Assembly (NCBI GenBank): GCA_022315425.1
Contig: JAIUPT010000008.1
Coordinates: 186,001-250,000, forward strand
From: Pseudevernia furfuracea
Lineage: Eukaryota > Ascomycota > Lecanoromycetes > Lecanorales > Parmeliaceae
Length of the DNA: 64,000 nt
Reading direction: 5' to 3'
Shown: piece by piece, positions 32,907 through 45,636 of the stretch
How the letters are laid out: the number at the start of each line of letters is the position of its first letter
Position numbering within the stretch: the stretch's first letter is position 1
Position numbers and translations under genes: made by a program
The notes under the pieces: generated by a model
Databases searched by the model: none
The model's input: only the letters and a program-made list of their open reading frames with translations
What the model was told of the DNA's origin: nothing

Positions 32907-35850
32907 GCTTCAAAGATCGAGCAAAAGTCGTGGGTTTAGAAGGCAAGAACAGGGAGGCGGAAATTCCAGAATTTCAAGTCCAAGTGATATATATCTCGGA
33001 GTCGTGCAATCAGACAACCTTTCTTTGATGCGCGATCCAAAAATCTCCATTAAGACAGCCTCTCTGCGAGGTCAGGATGATGACAGTAATCAACGGCATA
33101 TCGTGCACTTTTGCCTACCTCGGAGCTCACCTTCATCCAGGGAAGTAAGGTAGCTAAGGCCTACCACTCGGTGCTTTAGACGATTTACGATTGATTTTCG
33201 GAAAGATTGATTTACCTTTGCTTCTTGTGCAATTGACGAAAGAGCAGGAAGCGATATTACTAGAGAAACGCGGCTGGATGCAGAAAAAAAGGCACCGCGA
33301 AAAAGAAAAAACTAGAAAAAATACAAAAAAAATACAGCAGCTAGAATTCGCTGATCGTCTCCGACTCAACTACTAATTAGCCGATCTGAGGCTTGTCTTT
33401 GGCTGAGCGGACGGGAAGCCGAGTTTTCAACAGTCTGTGGCCGTAGGTGGAAGAAATGTTTCTAGAACATGATATCAAATAATCATTCTTAATTGAAGCA
33501 GATAGCTTTTCGTTACAGAGCCTCAACGCTGCTTTTATTATTGTAGCAGCTGAAAATGGAAAAGGAGAAAGAGGTGAGGCTTGGATCGGGATTGTACCGT
33601 GCGAAGAGAGAAAGCGTCTATGAGAGGATATGCGAAGAATGATAAGAGGAAAAAAAATACTATGCCGCCTTCAGCTTTCTGAAAGACAAGAAATCGAATG
33701 ATACCCTTATTTGCCCGCGGAACAAGCCCCCCCCTTTCCCCCCCAGAGTGACATGCCGTGATACATAGTTGGCGGTCACATGTCCTTACAGGCCACTAAT
33801 GAATGAATGGGGCGCGCAACGGCTTCCCCAAAAGGGTTCTGCCCATGATGTCAAACGCTTGGATTCGCACCTCTTGGCCGCCGATTTTCGCAACAGAGAC
33901 ACCCAACCCAGGAAGCCTACCAAGCATGATTTCGACAAGGCTGTTGTTCTTCGATGGAAACTTTGCTCCTTGGGGGTCCGTGCATATGGGTCCTAGCGGA
34001 TTGTCCAAAAAAAAACGACAGCCCAGAGCTCAGATCCCTTGATTTCTCACACTTTTGTGCCCGAAGCAGGGAACACGGTTGTCCTTATTCAAACCTAGGC
34101 ACGACTGGGCCCACGATAACCAAACAAAGCTTCCTTTCAACAAGAAAAGTGTACAGTGTGATGAGGGAAACGCCGCACTGCCAAGGATCCAACGGAATCC
34201 AAACGGTGTATCGTTTTCGACAACGACAACATGAGGGCCATGAGGCACGTGAGTTCAAGGAGAGAAGGCACACTTCCTACCGAAGTGGGCATGGAGATGC
34301 ATCGAATCACGGATATCCTTTCGAGACGCGTCTGACCGCCAAGTTGTGCACAAGCGGCTCTCCATTCAACCTCTTGCTTCATAGACCGCAGTCTCTCGAA
34401 CCCACAATACAGCACCGAAATATCTCCAGGGTATCAGTAGCGGGGGATTCAAAGCGAGACTGGGCTTGCGGAGGCGGGTTACCCTCTCGGTCTCCCAGAT
34501 CCATCTGTGACTCAAGTTTGCTAGCGACTAATCGTTTGACACATAGGCAAAAGTTTGGAGCAGCAGCAAGATGCGTCGCCCACGGAGCCATTACCAAGTT
34601 CCTAACTCGTCGCGGATCGCCTTTGATTCTGGCTTCGGATTGGATTTCCGGCATTGTCTCTTCAAAGCTTTTCTGTGATATGAGCTCCATCCCGATATTC
34701 GCGTGAGTGGCAAAAGCGTGTAAAACCACAAAAGCTGAGAGCCATAGGATATGACAATGTCATAGGAACACACAGACATAGTTCAATTATTCGTAGACTC
34801 GAGCGAGTGGAAGCACTCAGAAGAGAATTTTTTTTTTCAAGGAAATCATCGTAAGAAATGTCTGCCTCTCGAATGATTGTATCTCCATGTTGATTAAATT
34901 CATATGGTCTCGAGAAGCGGCTTGGAGCACTCGAAAAGGACATGTTTTATGGGAAATGATAATCTGACATATGTATGCCGTTGGAATGGCCTTCTTTCGA
35001 TCGTACCCATAACAAGTCTTGGACTCGAAGGGGTAGATTTGCCAAAAAGGATCCCCGTTTCAAGGACGATTTCTCTTATAGAGGCTCAGATGGTCATTAG
35101 GATTCGGGCCCCGAATTCAGATCCAAATAGAGGTGATCTGACCGTCAAGCGCAGATACACTCGGGTTCTTTCCAGGCGAGATCCGCAAGAAAGAATAGAT
35201 CTCATATGATGGAATTGATGAACCTACGTGAGGTGGTCGGCACATTCGGTGAAAAAAATTAAATGTGGTTTTGGTTTTGTCGTAGGGGGCGGGTCTGACA
35301 ACTACACAAGTCTATCGGCTACCCCATCCCTCCCGAATTGCGGATGATTTTCCCCTACGTCCAGCTTCGTGCAGCTGAGGAACTGAGCCTGGTGGCACTC
35401 AACGATAGCCGACCGGAGAAGAGTGGGAGTGTGTATCGGCGGCAATTGAAGGCTGTCTTTGAAGAGAGTAAAAGCGGTGCGAGCATGATCTGGAGCCCGC
35501 CTGATTACGTTGGTAGACAAAAACTTTGAGGGCTCGGATTGTATGGTGGAACACCAGACAGGTCTTGAAGTAAAATAGACGTAGCTATGCTTCTCTTCCT
35601 TCTGTGCAGTTCTTAATCAACAGGAGCGTGGGACTTGAAGCCCCAACGTCCTTCTCTAGGACTATCTACCTTATCATACTTATGTTGTAAACTTTAAAAT
35701 ACCGCTATAGCTGAGCTATCATCACAAGCGTCAATTTCATTACGGATCTCGCTAACACTGCCATGGTTCTCCTGCTTATTAGGACTGCTGGAAACTACAA
35801 GTTTCGAGCGCTGGAGACGTGACAGTGTCGAGATTTGGTGGTCCACTACA
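32907..35850. other. gene-poor region without a supported gene
   Basis: The frames here (for example 33954..34706 plus, 34379..34729 and 34591..34943 minus) lack domains I can name and overlap each other. A Lys/Arg-rich A-track frame lies at 33191-33376. A tRNA-like stretch near 35610-35740 does not fold properly. Confidence 0.4.
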
Positions 35851-38778
35851 TCAGAGCTTGTTCTCCTGTTTGAACTTCTCCCACGCTTCATTCAACGTTG
35901 CAAAAACCGCGGCGCTGATCATCTTTTGCTCTGTAGTCGCCGTCTGGGGTAGCTTTTACCATATTTCAGCGACTAAGGTCCTGAACCGGAAGAGCAGGCC
36001 ACTCACCTTATCCGGATGCACCTTCGCAATCCCCTTCATGTAGTTAATCTTCACCTTGCCAGGCATCAAAAGATCCCCCATCCCAATCTCTTTCCACCCG
36101 CTTCCTTCCCAGAGAACGTTTTGCAAGGTGGATAACAACGCTCTTAAATTGCTCTCTTTACCTAATCGCCATTTCCTGACCCGCAAATCAACTACATCCG
36201 CAAGCGCAAATTTCTCATCATCTACACGGTCCGCCGCAGCATTCGCCGCTCGCAATCTCGAGACTGCTTCCGTGGACTGCGCAGATTCGGGTGCAAGGTC
36301 TCCGAGTGCGGAGATTCTTGGTCTGGGTTTGAGAGCGGCTGGTTTGCGCGTAGTAGCGGGTTTAACCTGTGATGGCACTGCTACAGCTTTCTCACATCTG
36401 TTCCTTCCCACAATGCTAGTTGCACCTCCCACGCCTGCCTCTACGCAAGCCTTCCAGACTATAGCTGCTTCAGACCAGCGCTCCAGTTGTTCCAAGGCTT
36501 CAGCTTGCCGCGTCATTGCCTTCTCCCAGTAAGTAATCATCGGCTTGAAGCCTTCATCGCCGCTGAGGTCAACAGTTTCTGAAGCTCCTCGTGACGGCCC
36601 GAGTAAATCAAGAGCAGATTTAGCATCTGCAAGTGTAGCTTTAGGGTCACCGGTTTTGAGGTGTGCGAGGGCACGGTTGGTAAGAATAGGGAGAACTAGA
36701 GGATGGGTGGAGGGAATGGCAGTGATGCCGGTCGAATACAACGTTGTAGCAAGTGCATAGTCACCTCGTTTGAAAGCCAAGGTACCCTCTTGGCGGGCTT
36801 TTGTCGAAGCTTGCAGGGCAAAAGGAGATATGGCGGGAATGTTTCGTTTTGGCGGAGGTGAACGCGTCGGGACGGAAATCGTGGGACGCTCAATTGCTTT
36901 AGGAACAGGCGTTGCGTGAGAAGATGTTGACGCAGGGCGATAAGATGACTGAGAGGAGTCGAATAGTAGATCCGGTTCCTGATCAGTAGGTGGCGGTTTG
37001 GGAGTTGTCTTCTTCCGTCGCGCTGGGCTGATGTACGCATGAGAAGTTTCTTCCTCAATGGCTTGCCTACTTAGCTTTGCTTTCGGTTCACGGGATACTT
37101 GCTGTTGCGTGAATTGAGGCTGGTATACAGACTGCTCTTGAGAGTCCCTCGATTGTGACGGTGGCGGCGGTCTTGAAAGTTTTTGAGGGACATCTGTTTT
37201 CGGTCGAGATTTTCGCGGGGGAGGACGAGAACCCGCTTCAAGCATCAGAGCCTCGTCCGTGACATCTGGCTGCGATGGCCGCTTTGCCGGTTGTTGCTGT
37301 ACTTTCCTGGCCATCCGATCATGATCATTGGCATCAGGCTCCCGCCTTGGAGGCCTTGGCTTTCGTGCACCCTCTTCTTTTTGAGCCTCTTTCATCCATT
37401 TGGGTTGGCTGGAATCACTGTCTGAATTAAATTCAGCGACTGCCTGATTCAACCTATTCGTTCCTGTCTTCCACAATGAGTTGGCAGTCTTAAATACCTT
37501 GGTCCCAAACTCGGCTGCATACTGCGAAGGGTCTTTCTCCCCATTCGCAGGAGATCTATTACCCTGCCGTCGCTGACTAGCTCCATTTGGGTCCTGCTCT
37601 CGCATCCAAGCCGGCTTCGCCGAGCCATTACCTGAGCTCTTCCGCCGTTCAGGTGTTCTCTTCGATTGTTGGGATCTGTTGGCGGCATTTCGATCCTCTT
37701 CCTGGTAATTCTTGGGTTGGCTCTGCTTTCGAGACTCTTGATGCGCTTGGTTCAACAACCACCCAACAGCAGCTTGAACATCCGTACCACTTTGGGTAGC
37801 CTCCAGAGCTATTCGTGATTTCTCGGGCGCAAAGCCCATGTCTACCAACTCCGCGACTGCCCGATCCTGAGGATGGAGAGAGGCTTCACTTGTAGGTTCC
37901 GGCGCCTTTTCTTTTCTCGGCTGTGGCTTAGGAAACTCGGAGACGGGGCGGCCTAATAGTCCTAGCACATCCTCGTCCTCCCTAGGATTTCCATTGACGA
38001 TCGTATCTTGTTTTGGCTTCTTAACAGATCCGTCCGTACCAAGTCCGAAAGGGTCATCATCATCGTCCTCGATAGGAGCTCCACTGCTTCCATTGAGACC
38101 TTTGACAACTGAGCTCACGCTAGGGACACCTAAGGTGCTAAACGTACTTGGACCATCAATATTCGGAGATTGTGAGGGCGGAGACATATGACTAGATCTA
38201 TCAACGGGTGCCGAAGCATTAAAGGCTGAGAACAAATCGTTGTCGTCATCTATAGACGACTTCGCGGATGCAGGAGCCGGTATTCCCGCGAACGGTTTAT
38301 TGATAATCTTGGATAGCTTTTGTCCTCCGTACTCATTTGTAGCCGTGTAAGTTGGAGGGGACGTTATCCTGTCAGGCGTGATCCTCCCATTGCCTAAGGT
38401 ATCCCAAGATGCAGCCTGCACACTACCAAATCGTGCATCGAATTGTCTCCTCTTCTCCTCCTCTTGCTTTGCTCTTTCATCTTGCAATCGTTTCTGCTGT
38501 TCCTGTAAGGACAGGTTCTTCGTCGATTGTTGACCACCGAAGGCCACCAGATTGGCGAAGCTGTCATTGGCAGGCGTTGAGCCGCTGCTTCTTGGGGAAA
38601 CATTGTTTAGTGATTGGCCGATACCTGCTGGGGGTGGAAAGGCCGAGGGTGTAGATCTTCCAGATAATGGCGGGGTGGGTCGTAGAGTCGGATAATAGTT
38701 GCCTAGAGCTGGAGGGTGCTGCCGACCTGCTGAGGGCGCTTTGGAAGGCGCCCAATCCACGCTTGATAGGTCATCCAT
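35851..38778 (-). CDS. SWA2: auxilin-like clathrin uncoating factor (Swa2 type)
   Basis: Two exons, 38778..36007 and 35952..35851, give 957 residues. The 54-base intron starts GTGAGT immediately after HPDK and ends AAAAG; without splicing the J domain would be cut off. Order of parts: a disordered Ser/Pro-rich N-terminus with acidic DDDNDLF and DDDDDPFGLG motifs that may bind clathrin or adaptors; a UBA domain at about 305-344 (VAELVDMGFAPEKSRIALEATQ); a long basic/Pro-rich middle; TPR repeats at about 660-780 (AFKRGDYALATTLYSTGI, LTNRALAHLKTGDPKATLADAKSAL); and a C-terminal J domain with HPD near 921-923 and MISAAVFATLNEAWEKFKQEN. Yeast Swa2 recruits Hsp70 to strip clathrin from vesicles. 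The domain order is the same as in the family. Confidence 0.92.
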
Positions 38779-40248
38779 ACTAGAGGAGTAGAGATCACCG
38801 GTGTCATAGCATGTTCAAGAAGTGCTCGATTAACAGGTGCGAATAATCTGAAGCAGGCGATGGAGATGTAGAATAGGTTGTCTTATCGTGGCGAGTGACC
38901 TCCAAGTCAACTGTCAAACAAATGTTTCGATGCCAAGCTTTCAGCCACAACGTTAAATTACTCGGCTGCTCGTTCCCAACTCAGCACGTACTTGTATATC
39001 ATCACGAAGTGTTACGAGGGTTCTATGCATGTAGCTCGTTCCTCAGCGTGGATTGACACCTCTATGTAGTGCTGGGGACCAGTAATTCTCTACGGAGAAT
39101 GAAGTCAAGATCAATCCCACCTAATTCGTCACGCCTTTCCCAGTATATCGACAATCCTATCGCTATCAGTTGAACGGTCTTTTCGCCACTTCACGTCGTA
39201 CGTGACACGCCGTACTCGAATACGACGCGTCATAAGAAATCGATAAATCGAATCGAGTTCTCTGCGCCTCTATCTAGCTATCTCCCTCGAAAAACATTGT
39301 CGCCTGAATCACTAGTGGATTAAATTGGGATCACGACGAGACGGGTACTAAGATATAGGACGGGGGAGCTTCTCGAACGAAGCGACACTAACTAGCATTG
39401 TCATCGATATCTCTTTGTTTCGCGTCTTTTCTTGGATCAGATAATTAGTCTAATTGAGATTTACTGACTCAGAGTCTCGAGATAACTAAGTCTTTTGAAA
39501 CAGTCTTGATATTAGAATGATTGAGAAGCGATGAATCTCGAAGTGCGAAATAAATCTATCTCTCTTTTCTCTTCGTGATTAGACTGTATTGCTATAGTAC
39601 TTAAGCCGAAACTTCTCGAGCAGAAGCGAGACGAGAGTATTTAAGAATTGTACTCTCGAGAATAGTTCCCCTCTTATTTCTCGAGCGTCAAATAAGGTCT
39701 GAACTATAGATAGGGTCGGGGCGATCGAAATTTAAAGATGTAAGAGGTTTTTCTCTTTTGACTACTCTAAAGGGCGATGAAGCTGAATAAGAATTTCAGA
39801 ATCACGGACTCGTGGCCTCGATGATTGGATCATTCAGTTGTAGTAGGCATTTTGCGAGGCCCCCCTACCTCCTCTCGTAAAACAATAAAAACAACTTACA
39901 CCTCCATGTAGCTCGTTTCTCAATCTCGTTTATACAGCTTAAAACCACCTTGGATGTTTTGCTATCCCACAGTGACTCATGAGATCCGCATTAGACGGCC
40001 ATCTACCCAGTTACCGTCTCATCCTACGAGCTTCAGATTAAGCTAATACTCCCTATTAACGACAGCCTCGAGGTCGGGACGCATGTGGCGCGTCGTGGAA
40101 GCGGAAAACACTCGCGTATATCAAGAACAGCGCAGTGTATTCGCGATGCTTTATCCGCTATGAATCTTTTTATCCCTCTGGCGTCGGTCCCTCAAATTCC
40201 CATGCTCTTAATTCCATTGAAACTCTTTTTTCGTAGAAAACTCTGATC
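38779..40248. other. intergenic with possible LTR remnant
   Basis: No gene is seen. The part 39010-39884 has features of an old LTR and is listed separately. Confidence 0.4.
39010..39884. repeat. possible degenerate solo LTR
   Basis: The stretch begins TGTTACGAG and ends CTCGTAAAACA, near-inverted termini of the TG...CA type. Inside are TATTTAAG near 39640, repeated TCTCGAG words and low coding potential. The word CATGTAGCTCGTT occurs near both ends (39029 and 39905). I find no clear target-site duplication, so the ends are tentative. Confidence 0.25.
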
Positions 40249-41037
40249 ATGGGTGTACTTTTCTTGTTCGAAGTTCTCTGCTTTCTTACTGTCTATCTGA
40301 TCAGTGGCACTGCAGGTCTCCTGCTGAACCAAGCACTTGACAGTCCAGGCTCACTCACTGACATATCTTTGAATGCGTCGGATTCAGGCGTGAGAGAGCT
40401 GTGCACCTCTTCTTTGATGTGGTCCGGAAGTACGAGTTATGACTTTAGGTTGACAAATGACTGCTTCCAAGCATGGCGAGCATTTCAGAGCACAGACTTG
40501 GTAAAGTATCAGAGCACGGAATTCGAATTTCTCCAAAACGGAGTAGCGCCTGCCCACCCCGGTATAGCACAAATGGCTACTCCGAGACGTTATGTCAGGA
40601 GTCAGTCAACACTCCATTTGGACGAAAAAGTCATCGCTGACAATGCGCTGAGCAGATTCATGTACAATTGCAATCGCCAACCTTGCGGACATCCCAAGAG
40701 GAATCCTGCCCATCGAACCTCCAGGACCGTTTCCGCGGTCAGATCTAGGGAGCTTTGTTGACTTCCGTCGTCCCATTGTCGCTGTGAGATTAGGTTGTCT
40801 GGGTAAGAGGAAAGAGCTTGGTTGGGCGGCAGCTGGTAAGTAATTCTCGAACGGTCGTTTGGGTTGTCAATATCTTCTAACAGCAACCAACCTTCAATAG
40901 GCAGACAACAGGCGATGGCGATCTTGATGTTTAGTACGAATGCGCCTATCGACAGGATCATTCCGAGAGGAGTGAGACCCCCAAGCTTTCTGAACACAAC
41001 GACAGGGGCTGTGGGTGAGCTAGATACTGCAGCATGA
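40249..41037 (+). CDS. small secreted or membrane-targeted conserved hypothetical protein
   Basis: Three exons join in frame: 40249..40588, 40656..40835 and 40901..41037, giving 218 residues. The second intron is canonical (GTAAGT to AATAG). The first has a weaker GTTATG donor, but it is needed to reach the conserved text CTIAIANLADIPRGILPIEPPGPFPRSD. The N-terminus, MGVLFLFEVLCFLTVYLISGTAG, is a likely signal peptide. The core continues LCTSSLMWSGSTSYDFRLTNDCFQAW and LEFLQNG-like text, then GSFVDFRRPIVAVRLGCLG and GWAAAG. I know this arrangement as an uncharacterised mould family. The function is unknown; secretion is inferred from the leader. Confidence 0.65.
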
Positions 41038-42047
41038 GGAATCGATATTAGAGAGAAAGTCAAATTACTAACGGGACGCCTCTGCAAAAATCAATTATGG
41101 ATGATGTTGTTTGAAAGGGTCCATTTTCACATTGCATGGTGATGCCCACGAGGCTAGTGGGCACGGCTAGGAGACTGTGTATATTAGGAATGATACTTCT
41201 GTGACAGTAGAACTCATCAGCTTCTCCGGTTCCTTGATCTTAAAAAAAATTCGAGCAAGAGGAAAGAAACCTTCCTTCCGTTCCAACGGAGACCCAAACC
41301 AAGCGTACATAGCTGGAGCTAGACGGCAAACGCTGGAATTGCCGAGGGGGGCGAGCTTTGGAGATAGATAGTCTAGACTCCAGAGCAGATGCAGCGGAGA
41401 GATTGCGGCAGGGACTTGGCTCGTATGGCTCGGCACGCTGTCCCCGTCAAACATCCTAAACCAATTAGAGCAGGTGTAATGAGCCGTAAGGACTGTCATT
41501 GGTGAGGTAAAGATGGAGTTGGCCGCCAATGCTGCTGGCGCCGGGGAGGTGTGCCCGAGCCGTTGGTCCCAAGTCATTGACTCGTCGATTTAGAGTCCAA
41601 GCCAAAGCACGGAAAGAGCAATGTTCACCCATTCAGGTATCTTCCTGCAATTCGTCCGGGCCAGGAAATCGCTCGGAGGTGGTCCACTAATCACTGGTAC
41701 CTGCATAAGCCTGCGAACCAGTTACCAGAACGAACGCCATGAGGCCCCAAGAAAGTCAATGCGAGCCGAAAAGAAGGCCGAGCCTTTTCCTCCTCCGTGG
41801 TGCACTTTAAGGCAATTAAGCCTTCCTCCTATCTCGCTCCGGCGCTCCCCCCCCCCCCAAAAGAACAATACATTATACCCGTAAGGTAGCTATGGAAAGG
41901 CAAAGCTCATCCCAAATCTAGCGAGCTCCTCCAAACATCCGACCTGCATCTGCAGCATCGAGTCACTACACACCACCACCATCATCGGAGTTTGGCTTGG
42001 TGAAACATTCCTCCACCCCCACCAAAACTCTCGATTTCGCTTAAGTC
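41038..42047. other. intergenic, no supported gene
   Basis: A minus frame at 41167..41577 (136 codons) has no recognisable content. A run of C lies near 41849 and the last 100 bases are C/A-rich leader sequence of the Urc4 gene. Confidence 0.35.
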
Positions 42048-43698
42048 ATGGGCATCTTCAACCGCAAAAGCGCCAAAATCCAAACCAATGGCGAAATCAT
42101 GGAATCCGGATTCAACAGCAATACCTTGAAATCGCCACCACCTACCCAAACATCCCACAAGAATTCGCCTTTTGTTTCTCCCTCAGCGCTCGACGTGACC
42201 CTACCCGCCCCTCCCGACCCCACTCTTGATCCTGCAGCTTATCTTAGGAGCATATGGGCTGTCAGAGCTAGATGTCAACTGGTATATCAACGTGCGAAGA
42301 GAAATCAACTCGCTCATTTCGATGTCGATGGCAGCAAGTTTGGTGAGACTGCCAACTATTTGGTTTCAATCATTAAGGTGGGACCAAAATTTCCAAGCCT
42401 TCCTTCCCTTACTGACAGACTCCACTGCAGAGAGACTATGCCCCAGACTACTCCCAAATACCTTCCCATGGTCGATGGCAACATTTCGAAGCGGGTGGAC
42501 GACCTCGAGTCGAACAGCTCATAGCAACATGGCCCAAAACTGTCGACGCACAAGAAAAGACCCGCCGTCTGATCGACCTCTTCCTCGTGTCCGTCTTACT
42601 CGATGCAGGTGCTGGAACAAGATGGTCCTACAAATCAAAAGAGTCGGGTCGAGTTTACAAGCGGAGTGAAGGATTAGCTATCGCCAGTCTGGAGATGTTC
42701 AAGGCCGGCTACTTCAGCAGTGACACGCAGGAACCAAGTCAGGTCAATAGCTTGGGTCTGAAGCGATTGAGCGTACAGCAACTCGCAAAGGGACTACAAG
42801 TGACTGATTACAATCCAATAGCAGGACTAGAAGGTAGAGCTGGATTACTATCAAGACTTGGTGATGCTCTCACAAATTCGGCGCTATTTGGCGCTGAAGG
42901 AAGACCAGGGCATATGCTAGGTTTGCCATCTTTCGTATGATCATCGGACCACACTGACAGTCGAAAATAGACTACCTCCTCTCTCATCCCACCACACAAG
43001 CCGCATCCGTCCCAGTCATCACGGTCCCCACCCTCTGGACAGTGCTGATCAACGGACTCTCAAGTATCTGGCCCTCATCACGAACACAAATCGATGGTGT
43101 CTCACTCGGTGATGCTTGGCCTTGTTCTTCCATGCCTCAATCACCACCCGGCCTCCCATGGGAGACTGTCGTTCCCTTCCACAAACTCACTCAATGGCTC
43201 TGCTACTCCCTGATGGTGCCAATGAGAAGGGTCATGGGCATCCATTTCGCCGGTACGGAGCTTTTGACTGGGCTGCCAGAATACAGAAACGGGGGCTTAC
43301 TGGTTGATACCGGACTCCTGACACTCAAGGAGAAAGATACAAAGAGAGGATTAGCTCAATACAGGGAAAATTCTATGTTAAAGGGACAGCCAAACATGGA
43401 GGTTGTACCTCTTTTCGCGACACATGATGATGTAATTGTAGAGTGGAGAGCTGTTACGGTTGGATTCCTGGACGACTTGCTGGTTGAGGTCAATGGAATC
43501 CTTGGGCTATCCGGATCGGACAAATTGAGTCTGGCGCAGATGCTGGAGGCTGGGAGTTGGAAGGTAAGCACGACACTTGAAAATATCTGGAACCTGGTCT
43601 AATGTTGACTGTAGGGTGGACGAGAATTGGCGGAGGTCTCAAGGCCAAATACCAAGGAACCTCCGATCATGATAATGTCCGACGGCACAGTGTTTTGA
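42048..43698 (+). CDS. URC4: Urc4-like uracil catabolism protein (DUF1688)
   Basis: Four exons, 42048..42377, 42431..42920, 42971..43563 and 43615..43698, give 498 residues. Introns are 50-53 bases. Family text appears across every junction: DPAAYLRSIWAVRARCQLVY, FDVDGSKFGETANYLVSIIK joined to RDYAPDYSQIPSHGRWQHFEAGG, then RRLIDLFLVSVLLDAGAGTRWSYKSKESG and RSEGLAIASLEMFKAG, HML joined to DYLLSHP, VPFHKLTQWLCYSLM, GTELLTGLPEYRNGGLLVDTGLL and FATHDDVIVEWRAVTV. DUF1688 proteins include Urc4 of the yeast URC pyrimidine-degradation pathway, whose chemistry is not fully settled. No other URC gene is in the window. The model keeps the frame throughout, so the gene seems intact. Confidence 0.88.
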
Positions 43699-44227
43699 TG
43701 CACTAGATGTGCGCATACTCCTCGACAAACCCTTGGAACTCTGAATCCACGTATCGGACATGTCAGAAGGCTAGCGTGTAGATGTCATGATGTTTTCGCA
43801 TTCTGATGATTCTCTGCTGTAAATTCTGCTTTGGGGAATACGACTGGCATGCGAGATCATTGGTTCTCTCGTCGGGAGCCATTCAATTCTCACCATTCAA
43901 TTCTCACACTCATGTTACTGGTAGCACTTTTAGATAATTTGTTGCCTTTCTTCCCAGCCCCTGTCGAGCCTTGGCAACGGCGGCCAATTAAGCCTGGGTC
44001 CTCCCGCCATCCTTACTGTATTTTCATACCACGTCTGTAACGAAGCTCTGTTACAGAAGCTTTTCTTGAATCAACCAGACTGTATGCACAAGACGATGCT
44101 AGTCATCTATCATAATCCATACCCTCGAAGAACTCGTCTGCGTTTCCCCGCAGAAAACTCAACCTCCCCCCACTCCAACAGCTGAAGCTACCGCACACTT
44201 ACTCGACAAACGTAGAAAGCTACCAGC
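43699..44227. other. intergenic between Urc4 and Gtr1
   Basis: I see no gene. It must hold the terminator of one gene and the promoter of the next. Confidence 0.35.
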
Positions 44228-45414
44228 ATGAACAGCCTTAAGAAGCCCCAGAAGAAGAAGGTTCTTCTGATGGGCAAGTCTGGCTCTGGCAAATCTTCCA
44301 TGCGCAGCATCATCTTCAGCAATTATGTCGCCAAAGATGTTCGCCGCCTAGGTGCAACGATCGATGTCGAGCACAGCACTGTTAAGTTCTTGGGAAGTCT
44401 GATACTCAATCTTTGGGACTGTGGAGGGTACGAAGATAAACCCGCATTCATACATGTGCCGGCCTGTTCTACACCTTGATCGCTGCTGAACACTGGCTAA
44501 TGCGCAGGAACGGAACAGACAAGACGCCTTCACCGAGACCTACCTCACATCGCAGAAATCTCAAACCTTCAGCGACGTCGGTGTCCTCATCTATGTCTTC
44601 GACGTCGAGTCCCGCTCATTCGAAGGCTCCAATCCTCGCGATCTCCTCACCTACACCGCCGTCATCTCCGCCCTAGCCGAGTACTCCCCCTCCGCGCACG
44701 TCTTCGCCCTAGTCCATAAGATCGACCTCGTGCAAAGCGTATTCCGAGACCAAGTGATCCAGGACCGCACCCTCGCCATAAAAGAGTACAGCGGAGTCTT
44801 CGTTAAAGGGTTGAAGGTGTATGGCACCACTATATGGGATCAGAGCTTGTACAAGGCGTGGGGGGACATTGTGAAATCCTTGGTTCCAAATTTGCACATC
44901 ATAGATGGGTATTTGCATGATCTGGCCAAGGAAACAAGCGCAGAGGAGATAATACTGTTCGAACGAGCAACCTTTCTGACTGTCACGAACGTAACAAGTG
45001 AATTAGGGGACCGTAACCCGTACAGTGATCGCCAAGAACGGTTGAGCAATGTCATCAAGACTTTTAAGCATTCACTTTCGTAGGCCGCTCCTTCCCTATT
45101 CCGCTTCGTGGGTTTGGGTTTTATGCTGACCGAGAGCTGATAATAGGAAATACACCCACTCTTCAACAGCCTCCCATCCATTCGCGGAGATCGCTATCAA
45201 GGCACCACGCTTCAACCTGATTCTAGCACGGTTGACGAACAACACCTATGTGCTTGTAATTCTGCCGCCTGGAGATTTAGAGATCGAACTGTCACGGTTC
45301 AATATCATGGCTGCTAAGGATCGCTTTGTTGAACTGGATATCATGGGATGGGCAGCAGGAGACACTGAGAGGCTTGAAGGGAAACTGAATGGGCGTATTA
45401 AAGATGGTCGTTGA
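44228..45414 (+). CDS. gtr1: Rag GTPase Gtr1 (EGO complex)
   Basis: Three exons, 44228..44427, 44519..45079 and 45147..45414, give 342 residues. The first intron's correct acceptor is GGAACAG at 44518, which gives LNLWDCGGQDAFTETYL; the nearer CAG would break the frame. The P-loop GKSGSGKSS is at residues 16-24, the switch I region GATIDVEHS, the switch II DCGGQ, and HKID stands for the base-binding NKxD motif. The C-terminal roadblock half follows: SVFDHSLYKAW-type text (TTIWDQSLYKAW), then LVILPP and FVELD. Gtr1 pairs with Gtr2 at the vacuole and tells TORC1 about amino acids. Its length and motif order are normal for the family. Confidence 0.93.
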
Positions 45415-45636
45415 ACCAGATAAAGTGAAAGGATCATTGAGCGATCTAATGTTCCAGCAAGGAAAGGACGTCTGAGGAATAATATCCGTTATATTGGCTC
45501 GAGCAGATCAGAATGGAAGGAGCATACGCCATGTTTTGGGATCTCCGTTTCGTATTCGACACACCAACGCCGACACCCCGTCTTCCACATTTCGCATTCT
45601 TTAGACACCCATTTTTCCACCGGCCATACAGCAAAG

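Noticed and set aside
33954..34706. 250-codon open frame on the plus strand
   Set aside because: It has no recognisable domain and a composition like random translation; overlapping frames on the other strand are equally open.
34137..34943. Possible UstYa/DUF3328-like protein on the minus strand (MSFSSAPSRFSRPYEF... then a hydrophobic segment)
   Set aside because: No HxxHC-type motifs are visible, frames do not join, and the similarity is limited to general composition.
35600..35745. tRNA-like stretch on the minus strand (GCTCAGCTATAGCGG, a GTCC/GGAC variable-arm-like stem, and GGGGCTTCAAGTCCC)
   Set aside because: The acceptor arms do not pair, the T-arm has an extra base before TTC, and the B-box does not fit the consensus. 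tRNAscan-SE or a covariance model would decide.
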